A stretch of 64,000 bases of DNA from Echria macrotheca (Eukaryota > Ascomycota > Sordariomycetes > Sordariales > Schizotheciaceae), in assembly GCA_030411725.1 (NCBI GenBank), contig MU839827.1, positions 1,798,001 through 1,862,000 on the forward strand. The letters run 5' to 3'. Position numbers and translations under genes: made by a program. The notes beneath the pieces were generated by a model. That model was not told the DNA's origin, made no database searches, and worked only from the letters and a program-made list of their open reading frames with translations. This document shows, piece by piece, positions 55,249 through 64,000 of the stretch (position 1 is the stretch's first letter; the number at the start of each line of letters is the position of its first letter).

Positions 55249-58200
55249 CGTAACACGACCAAACCCGAACCCCCTATTTCCTCGGATTTTTTATCGTATG
55301 TAGTATGCATCTGTGGCATCACCGGACTCGGTTTTTTTATATGAGCTATCAGAACGGGACAGGCAGGAAAGGGAAGGTGAATTGGAGTTTCTGGGCCGGG
55401 GGGGAGCGTTGCATGTACTCATTGTCTGATGGAAGACCCGGATGTTTCTGTCCTGTTGTTCTTTTCTATTTGGAGTTCTGTCGGGATGTTTTGTCCGTTG
55501 TCGGGATAACCACTGCCTGCTGGGACTGGGATTAAAGGGGTAGTAGGTAGGTCCGGGGTAGGAACGGGAATGACTCCTCTGCACATATTCCGTACCGGCC
55601 GGCCGTGGGATTGCGAAATCGCGAACGGCTGCGCCGGGATGGGTGTGGTTTTTGCGCGCAGCGAGAAAACAGAAAAGTCACGGTACATCCGGCAGGGAAG
55701 GAGGTTATGCAACTAATGAGAAATCATATGAATTCGCAAAAAACGAATGTGAGGCTTTGCATCACGCACCCCCTCTCAACCGCGTCACACACACCCCCCC
55801 TCACTCTGTCTCTCTTACCTCCGTGCCCCCTTTCGGACTGTGTGTGTTCTGAAGTGAGGCCGCAGCTGGCGTCGATCGATGATTTGACAGTTTTACTGTA
55901 CATTACCACAGCACAACAGGAAGGGTGAAGGGGGAAGGGTTGGGAATATGCGCGCTCCTACCTACCTACCTATCCGCCGGGCGGGGACGGACAAGAACTC
56001 GAGAGGAGTAAGACAGACAGACAACTCTGTGTGCCCAACAAACGAAATCATAGGGTACTAGGTATTCCCAACACAACATCCGACCTCGGGACAGTTTTTC
56101 GAATAGACGGGGAGAGACAAGAGCACGCTGTGCGGTTAGTCACTGAGGTGGCGGTTACACCGTACCTTTGGCTTCTTCCTACGTATCTATCTATCTACAA
56201 CCAACGCATACACAACACATACACAAAAAGAGAGAAGAATTGCCAGAGTGCAAAAAAGAAAAGAAAAAAAAGGGAGAAACGGCCACAAAATTCCAATTGG
56301 TCGAGGAACCGACCGACAGACCGACCGCACCGCACTTCGAAGAAACATCGCGGCAGGCAAAAAGCAAAAAGCAAAAAGCCTACCTACCAGAGTTCGAATT
56401 ATTTGGCTGCCTCCCTCGGACCTGACTACATCTGCAATAAGCTCCTGCAACAAAAGCAGATAAGGGGAAAGTGTGAGAGAACAACCATGGGAAACTTGGC
56501 CAGACATGCATTTCTTCTTTCTTGCTGCGACAATACGGGACGGCGGATGCCGAAAGGAGGAGAGGGGGAGGGTGGTGTGATGCTGCTGCTTCTGCTGCTG
56601 CTTGGGGTCGGTCACTGGTGGTTGGACACCAAGACACCACCCACCACGTGCATCGGTAACTATCTAGGTACAGTACGGTTGGAGTCCTACCAAGCCTACC
56701 AAGCATCACGAAAGGTTGTCTTGCATATACCTACCTAACCTTTCCTGACCAGACAGACATTTGTGCTTTTACCAGTGGCTCCCTCCCCCAGAAAGAGAAG
56801 AAGGAAAGAAAAAAAATGTCTCTGCCTGTTCTTGATCCTGATGCTGATCTGATCCTGATCTTGACGTCCCCATCCGTCGACCGAGAAAATGTAAACGCAA
56901 TGCATGCCACTCAGTCAGTCTGTCACTCATGTTTTCTTCTTTCTTTTCAGCTTTCTCATTTTCCGTTTCAACGATAAGGATGATAAGGTGTCATTATCTT
57001 TGCTCCTCCTCAAAACAAAATCTCGGGAATAGTTTCAAACTATGTAGCAACGCACAGGCGATATATGTATCTATTATTCATTCTCAATGCGAAAGGGTTG
57101 GGTTACGCTGATGAGCGAAAAGAGGGGGAGACGGCATTATCCGAAGCCTCTCTCCCTCTCTTGGGGGGAGCAAAAGAAGCCAAGCCCGAACCAGCGAGGG
57201 CAGCGTTGCGGTTGCGATAACTTACACGTGTGAGTAGACAAAGGGCAGCCAGCAGAGCAAGCAAAGCCAAGCCGGAGCTTTTGCTCCGGCCAATAGGACT
57301 TTTCTATCCTCGTGTGTGTGTGTGTCTGTATGCATGCGACGCACAACCAAAAAAAAGACACGCAAGCAACGCAGCGCGAAAATGGGGGGTCGTGTACGGT
57401 GATATCTCGGTTATTATTTTTTCGAGGGAGGGAAGAGTTTCGATGGAAGATAAAGGGGACTTAGAAATGAGGTTATTCCCAAGTGATGGTATACAATAGG
57501 TGGAGTACACTTGAGGACTCCGTAACGCTAGCTTTTGCCAAGGGAACTCTGTTAATGTTTGTTAGCGATCGAGATCGGGTTTGGCAGCGGGAGATCGAGT
57601 CTTGACAGGACTTGTTGCTTTGTTGCTTGTTGCGCGAAGGTGCTGGTGTTCTCTAGGCCTCTTGGCTGTGTTCTAGGCTTCTTGGCTCTGTTTCTTCTCG
57701 TTCTTCTGGGATCCGGGTTGGCGGGTTGGAGGGTTTTTTTTCTAGGTGTCAGTGGTGAGTCCGCCAGGACTCGGTATCAACTCCCCAGAACAACAACACC
57801 CATTTGTGGTGTGTTAACAGCGGAATTGTCCCGAGATGTGGATGGCGGACGGCCTTCTCTGGGGTGTACACACAACCCGCCAGCAACTTGTCGTTATTGG
57901 TGATCCCGCATTTCAGGTCCCCATTCCAGGGACTCTTTCGCACAATGGATTTGCAGACAAGATGAATTCCCACTACGCAACAAACGGGGGTTTTCACCTT
58001 GCCAACCAGATGTGGACTCTGTCTCTGTCCAGAACATGGAGATTGCCGTGGTGACAACTGAATGGAGCGGATCCGAAGTGCAACGGCAATGCGGCCCCTG
58101 TCTGTGTGTGTGTGAGTGACGGTGTGTGGGGAGGGAGGGGACTCGCGAGCTGAAAGCTCATGCAAAATGAGGTCATCCGTGGTATCCGTCCCCCAACGAC

Positions 58201-61168
58201 ACAAGCGGGAATAGTTGCATCTTTCACTAGCAGCCTTTCTGTGTTCCTCACGAACCAAGGTGGTTTTTACCGTTCCGGGGAACGCATGCCTGGTGTGTGA
58301 AAAAAATAACACAATTTCCAACCAATCAACATCGTAAATGCTACCGGCGACTTCTCCGAGGTGGATAAACTTTCCACTCTCGCTTCCCGCGTGCCCTGAT
58401 GTCCCTGCCTTGGCTTCGTGAAGCTTGGCATCTTAAGCGTCCCCTTACTGTTAAGAACTGGAGATTTTATTTTATTTTTAATTCGTCCTGTGGATACTGC
58501 TGACAAAAACAACGAATCGTAGTTATTGGGACGTGGCATCCGACCCGGCATTGCGTACAGAGACTGACGGTGTTCTGGACCAGCAAAGTAAAATACTACC
58601 TGCGTCATCGCGGGGTATCCATCGTTCAATCCCGTGAAGTTTTACTGCTCAACCGAGGGGCAACCAATTGAAAGCATTCTGTGTCTCCCCCGACACCGTG
58701 AATGGCTGCTCTGGGAATAAACTGAGGCACGTGAACGCCAGCACATGCTCCAGAGGAGAGTAGGTAGAGCTGGAGAGTTCCGAACCCCGCAACCGAACAG
58801 TCTCGATTTCCACTGCTGAGTTCCAAGATGTCTTGGCATTTTTAAAGCATTCACATCTCCGCGGGCCCCGCCAAAGCATAGGGTGGTCAACAAATGTCAA
58901 CTTACATAAAGTAGTGGATACTCTTCTTCTTCGTCGGAGAGTACTGTTTCATCGGCAGGGACCGTCGGGTCGCGGACGTGAAACACCCATTACAGCCCGA
59001 AGCCGAAGATGACGGCGGTAAACAAATAGTGTCTAATTCTGACGCAATTACCTGCTCGGGTGCTTTCCAAGGCACATACATCACCTGCAGGCAGAGCGGG
59101 ATTACGGGACGCACTTACACAATGGTCCCTTGAAAAGTCAGAAACCCCAATTCCAATGCAACTGCTACGCTACACGATACATGCCCGCCCTGGTGAATTC
59201 CGTAGATGGCTTGCCTTGCCTCGCCTCGCCTCGCACCCTCGACTTGTCTACCCTATGCTAGATACCTCCCGAGCTGATGTTTCAGATTCCAAGGTTATAG
59301 TTAGTCGGTATAGTTGCCCTACGCAAGGCACACCGTCACCAACCAGGAGGAAATGAGGCTGCCGCGGCAGCGCCCAATCCGTCTGTAGTGTACCATTTGC
59401 CGCGCGGCAGTTACCTTAGGTAGTCGGGCGTCATACTCTCTTCCTAGCATACACTAGGTCTAGGTCTAGGCGAGCCTTATCTCCTCCCTCCCAGAAAACC
59501 GATGATGTCGCCTTGCATTTTCACTCCCCCGCCCGCCTCAAGACCCTTGATCGGCACTTAGATGTGAACCATAGGTAGCAAGTAGGGACCGTGGGGACCC
59601 TTCTTCCTTCGCACCAAGTCCCTACAGCGCGGGAGCCCCCGTCGTTTTTTAGACTAGCTTATCTTTCTGCACCCTGAGGTAATTGTCCGTCCGTCTTGGT
59701 TACCTTACCTATCTGTGTCTCCAGAGTCGCACAATACACACAGCAACCATACCTACACTACGACAGCGGCTCAACGGGGAGTCAACCCGTCATAGATGTC
59801 TCTGATACCAAGTCATCCATGAGATAAGAAACGCAGAAACAGCAAGGCATCATGGCGCGCAACAGTGCAGACACGAGGCTCCGGATATGCAGCTACAAAG
59901 CTTTCTTGGCAATGATCGGTGGTTTTTTTATCTTCTGAGATATCCACAGCCTCAGCCACGGCTGCATCTTTACATATCTGCCTACCATACGTGTGCCGTA
60001 CTAGAATGGAATAGGAGGTAACTAGCTTTGATGCAAGCCAAAGCCGAGGGATAGCCCACGTCAACGATGCATGCGCCACCAGCGTATATCTGCACAAGAC
60101 CAAAAACACTTGGTTTAAAATATCATCATCTCGTATTGCCAATGCAGGATACTAATCTTGCATTCTACCCGGTAGATCCAGTCACCAAGCTGCAACTGTA
60201 AAGAGGCTACCATAATGTCCACTCTATCATTTTCCCAATCCGTCCTGTCCCTGTCCCTAATTCCCAGCGTAAAAAAAAAACTCCAGTCGTAAATAAACCG
60301 TAAACAATCGCTCCCATTCCCAGGCGCCGCGCTCAAAAACCCACAAAAATGCAAATAAGCATTCCTGAATAACATCGCAGACTGAATCCCGCTTCCCCAC
60401 CAGATGCAATGCTTGTTGCGTCCAGAAGCACGTCGACGTCAGAGGCTTGGCGCATCGACAGGGCCAGCCAAAACCATTGGCCAGACCTCAAAACCCGCGA
60501 CCCAATGACGTTCCGCAGCCCCGCACCCAGCTGTGCGTGTCGCTCCCTCCAAAGGCCTGCACGACGATGATTAAGGGCAACATCGTGGTGTTGCCTGGGT
60601 GGTACGACAAAAATGCAAGGCCGAAATATCGTCTTTCGTCGGTGCGGCTTTTGAGAAAATAAACCGCAAAGTCCGCCGGGTATCCGCCGTAGCGTGCATC
60701 GCCTAGTAGCGATAAACAGAGGTCATTCGACCCCTATCTCCAGCCACGAGAGGCCGCAAAAAGTTCCGTCGTCGTAAGCTGAGTCCGGATCGTGCGGTTC
60801 GCCAGGCACGAGGCCATTTGATGTATGCATCCATGTGCAGCGTCGTATCGGCTGCTGACATGCGCATGTTTCCGCACGCGGTCGCTGTGGTGCGAACGAC
60901 AGGTCGCCTCGGATGCTGTAAAATAGAAGCGGCCGATGCTAAGCTCCCGAGTGTCGTTTCCGATATCTCGGAACGGCCGAGGATGATGATGTGTCGCATC
61001 AGGCCATCTCAATGCTCTCGAGCATACCGGATGCGAGAGCTGTCGGCCTGCCTGCGTCGTGGTGGTGTATCGGGCACTGCAGAAGGGCGGAAGGGCCATG
61101 CCTCGAAAGGTCTCGAGTTGCCCGTCGGTCCGCTCCAATGCAGCGTAAATATCGTGATTCCAGCTAGC
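55249..61168. other. Long region without a convincing gene
   Basis: These 5.9 kb lie between the 3' ends of PRI2 and the small zinc-ribbon gene. I find many short open frames, A-rich and T-rich tracts, and a perfect 8-bp hairpin at 57272-57291. No frame shows a known domain or credible exon chain. Possible contents are non-coding RNA, unrecognised small genes or decayed sequence. Confidence 0.4.
57272..57291. repeat. Perfect 8-bp hairpin with TTTT loop
   Basis: GCCGGAGC, loop TTTT, then GCTCCGGC. Such a structure may form a stable stem in DNA or RNA, but no gene adjoins it. Confidence 0.6.
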
Positions 61169-61465
61169 TCACTTGTACCCGACCATCTTGGCGCATCGTC
61201 TGCAGTAGTAGATGTTGGTGCCGATCTGGACCATGCCTAGCGTGCTCGGGTCGTCGGTCGATGTGATCTCCTCGGCTCGGGCGCATCGCAGGCAGCGGAT
61301 GACCTGCACCTGAATCGGTGGTCGTTGTGATGAGTCCATGCTGTGTCGTACTGATGATCGAGACGAAGAGCTGCTCGAGAGGTCCGAGTCGGATGCAGAG
61401 TAGGAGGACGACGACGAGAGCGAGCTTAGGTAGGGCGTCTTTGGCCGTGGGCGGTAGGAAGACAT
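61169..61465 (-). CDS. Small zinc-ribbon-like protein
   Basis: A single exon encodes 98 aa. The first 50 residues are Ser-rich (a run of SSSSSS) and basic. The C-terminal half has two CxxC pairs, CLRCARAEE (about 58-66) and YYCRRCAKMVGYK at the end, spaced about 30 residues apart as in zinc ribbons. Very short Ser-rich proteins with this C-terminal pair occur widely in Pezizomycotina as hypothetical proteins, to my recollection. The start is the ATG giving MSSYRPRPKTPYL. No function can be assigned; it may bind zinc and interact with a larger complex. Confidence 0.65.
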   Translation of the reverse strand: MSSYRPRPKTPYLSSLSSSSSYSASDSDLSSSSSSRSSVRHSMDSSQRPPIQVQVIRCLRCARAEEITSTDDPSTLGMVQIGTNIYYCRRCAKMVGYK

Positions 61466-64000
61466 GGCGGAGGTTTGGTCTGGTGCTGTCCTTGTTGTGA
61501 GGAACCGTAAGTGTCTTGTGGTATTTATCGTGCAGAGGGCATTTGGTCGTGTTGATGTAATGTGGCCGGGAGTCTCTGTGAAATTGGAAACGGGCTCCAA
61601 ACTTGGTGGGTGCCGGGACTTTATGAAGGGGTGGGATGTGGGTGCTCTGACGACAGGGAGCAATTGCCCGGGCCAGACCAACCAGGACTGGAACCTGTCT
61701 TTGTCGCTCGCTCGGTGTCGGTCGGTGTTACGCTGCCAGACACAGGGGCCAAGCCCCGCCAAGCATCGAGGTACTGCAACCTGACGGCTGACTGCCTCAT
61801 GCCTCTACCGAGTTTACGCCCTCTGATTATGGCACCCCACCCTGTTCCCTCGACCAGCAGAGACATGGCTTGCCCGTCTCCATTACAGTCACAGAGAGAC
61901 GCAGCCCTGATGTCTCGGGCACTGTGCTCCTGACCACGAACTGTTGTGTCTTGGCCGTGGGATAAGGCCGGAAGGGTAGGGCGATGCGTGGATGCCCATC
62001 TAACCGCACGCTCCGAATGCCGCCCTGCGACGACGATCCCATGCCGTCTTCTGCAAAGATAACGACTGACGACACCACGCCCAGGCAATGTTGGTGCGGC
62101 CGAGGGCTCGCAATCTGGAGTGAAGACGGACTTGTGTGCTCAGCTACTGTGGTAGTTACCCGGTAGGAGAATACGTCCGGGGTCGGTTAAGGGACACCCC
62201 GTTTGGTGCTTAGCAAGGTTTTTCACCTCGAACGTCGAGAACCACCGATGGGGCCTACAAAGCCCGATCCAGATCGGTCGAACCGGTCCACCTTGACCGT
62301 TGACAGCCAGTGACAGGCTGAAAAGCCGCAACCGTTCCGCTCTCGATCTGCTAAGCAAACAGTCTAGATTGGCTTCGGCCTCTTACCTAACAGCTGCCGC
62401 AGACCCCGTGATACAGCGAGCAGACATTCTCTCGGCTTCTCAGCGCGCACAGAAGCACAGTCCCGATCGGATCGACACGTTCCAACTGTCTGGATGTCCC
62501 GGGCGGCGATCTTCCACGACTTTCAGCCAGGCGTCCCCGCTTTGCTTCATAAAAGACAAGCCGTTCGGGCCGCACAGAGCAAGTCCGCAGTGAGGGCAAG
62601 GCGAATGCAAACGGGAGCAAAGACCCCAATTCGGGACAATCGATCTCGGGCGAAGTGTTCGATGGGAGGACCAAGGCACCCGGGCGACACCCCACCAATC
62701 GATGGTACCGACGCGGAAAAGGGTCTGTTTCACCTGCTGGAAGCATCCTTAGGGTCCTGAGTTGGGCATGGTCTTCCTCAGCGCGAGACAGATGCAAGCT
62801 GCAATATAAGATGGCGGAAGCAAGTCTTGCCGCGACGCCGTGGTACGGGCGTTGCCTTGGGCAGTGAGTGGTGTTGGCCCCTCGGCTTCCCACTTTCCCA
62901 TCATTTGACCCATGGAATTCTGTCAATCTCGATCCCGCTCGCTTTCACCGGACCACACTCGCCCCTCCCGCCGCAACGACAACGCCCAACTGCCCTGCGC
63001 AACATGGAGGCCCCTTTCAGCTTCGGCCTAATTGTCCGCACATAGGACCGACTGTGATTTGGACCCGACGTTCGGACAAGCAGCCAATAATTTGGCGGCA
63101 ATCGGCCAATGCAAGTCAACCCTCCAACTTCTGACCTGCTGCGAACTGCTGGTTGTCAAAAACCAAGCACATCCAGCGCCGGCTGATGCCGCCCGGCAAC
63201 ATCCGAAAAGTGTCGATGACTGCCTAATTCCAGCGATCAGCAAGCCTGGTGCCCCTCGTTTGAACCCTCGGCGCGTACATTAGCACGTGGTGGAACGATT
63301 AAAGCCAATAATTTTTCAGTGCAGTTAGCGAACTTTACAGGGGGTTACAGGGGATGATCCCACTGAAAAAATATTGGCTTTAATCGCTCCACCACGTGAT
63401 TAGTTCTATCGACAGACTGGCAGCCTGCCGGCTGCGAGAGCACGGAGAGTTACTCAGACCCTCATCGAGATCGACGGCGCCGAACGGCCTGGACTGCCCT
63501 GCATCTCGATCCCGTCTTGTGTCTAAACGTATCCATTGTTAGTGTTTTCCCCAGGCAGTTGCCCAGGACTCGAGTTTCAAACTGACGCTGCTTGCAGCCC
63601 CCGATAACAAGAAGACTTGGGTGCCTGTAAACTGGTTAATTCCGAGTGGATATCGAACGATTAAGCAAGCTTCTATACATCTGTACCCGTTTCCACAAAC
63701 ACCATACTTCCTTGCCGATCCATCATCAGGAAATTCACCACCTCTCCCCATCCACAACCAACACACCTCAGCGATAGTTACCTGGCACGCATTCCAACAG
63801 ATGCTCCTCTCCAGCCCAAAGAGGCTGTTTCCCCGTCGATCACCCGTCCGTCCTCCCGTCTCGATCCCAGCGAGAGATGCGATCCAAGCCGCACCGTTCT
63901 CCGCAGGGAACCTTCTCGACCGAGTTTCCGTGATACACCGGCGCTTCTGCCGGCATGTGGCAGCAGGTATGGAGACTCGTCCTGTGACGTGATCACCAGA
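61466..64000. other. End of window, no gene seen apart from an inverted-repeat element
   Basis: These 2.5 kb contain overlapping open frames without motifs, followed by the inverted-repeat element at 63284-63398. The first few hundred bases are probably the promoter of the small zinc-ribbon gene. Confidence 0.4.
63284..63398. mobile_element. MITE-like 115-bp inverted-repeat element with 5-bp target duplication
   Basis: Two arms of about 38 bases (63284-63321 and 63361-63398) are inverted copies with about two mismatches. Both outer ends read CACGTGGTGG on their own strand and the inner ends read TTTTTCAGTG. The centre of 39 bases includes two short acaggggg/acagggg units. ATTAG stands directly outside both ends (63279-63283 and 63399-63403), as expected for a 5-bp target-site duplication. 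There is no coding capacity. This fits a non-autonomous element mobilised by a transposase elsewhere, or a stable foldback. The superfamily is unknown to me. Confidence 0.7.

Noticed and set aside
58906..58985. Acidic exon-like frame ending at a GTAAGT donor on the minus strand
   Set aside because: There is no acceptor between the upstream TAA and the frame, and no following exon makes sense.
1..64000. CRISPR array, bacterial operon or rRNA gene
   Set aside because: No regularly spaced repeat array, no ribosome-binding-site-led operon and no rRNA-like sequence were seen; the gene structures are fungal.

Overview
This window is nuclear DNA from a filamentous ascomycete (Pezizomycotina, probably a sordariomycete). 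Three things point there: GC-rich genes with short introns (mostly 47-76 bp, GT..AG, with CTAAC- or CTGAC-like branch points just before the acceptor), protein families typical of filamentous fungi (secreted GH43, 2EXR, Zn2Cys6 regulator, LCCL membrane protein, coiled-coil/ubiquitin-like protein), and a long fungal-type orotidine decarboxylase. I rebuilt intron-exon structures by eye from splice signals and reading frame. No part looks bacterial, organellar or viral.

Layout: 0-8 kb holds a secreted GH43 glycosidase and a Cys-rich single-pass membrane protein. 8-20 kb holds the mRNA-export scaffold SAC3, a METTL2/TRM140-type tRNA m3C methyltransferase, mitochondrial COQ10 (head to head with the methyltransferase) and a large coiled-coil protein with a ubiquitin-like domain. 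After a 3.6-kb gap, 22.9-33.6 kb is a dense housekeeping block: EMC2, AP-3 delta (APL5), queuine tRNA-ribosyltransferase accessory subunit (QTRT2), an LCCL multipass protein and SRP19. 33.6-37.3 kb is gene-poor and less GC-rich and carries a CCCH zinc-finger pseudogene with two nonsense codons. 37.3-45.3 kb holds phosphatidylinositol synthase, the URA3/pyrG-type decarboxylase and a Zn2Cys6 regulator. 46.2-55.3 kb holds a vWA protein, a 2EXR protein, a nitronate monooxygenase, an unrecognised conserved-looking protein and the DNA primase large subunit. From 55.3 kb to the end only one small zinc-ribbon protein is convincing, and a 115-bp inverted-repeat element with a 5-bp target-site duplication lies at 63.3 kb.

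The genes do not form a biosynthetic cluster. Most are single-copy housekeeping functions in ER biogenesis and targeting (EMC2, SRP19, PIS1), vesicle sorting (APL5), tRNA modification (TRM140-type, QTRT2), mRNA export (SAC3), respiration (COQ10), pyrimidine synthesis (URA3) and replication (PRI2). The most notable items are an intron that splits the APL5 start codon, very small coding exons, a GC-AG intron in the PI synthase gene, tandem ACGCGT boxes before the primase gene, the decayed CCCH gene and the MITE-like element. I did not find a wholly new biological system.
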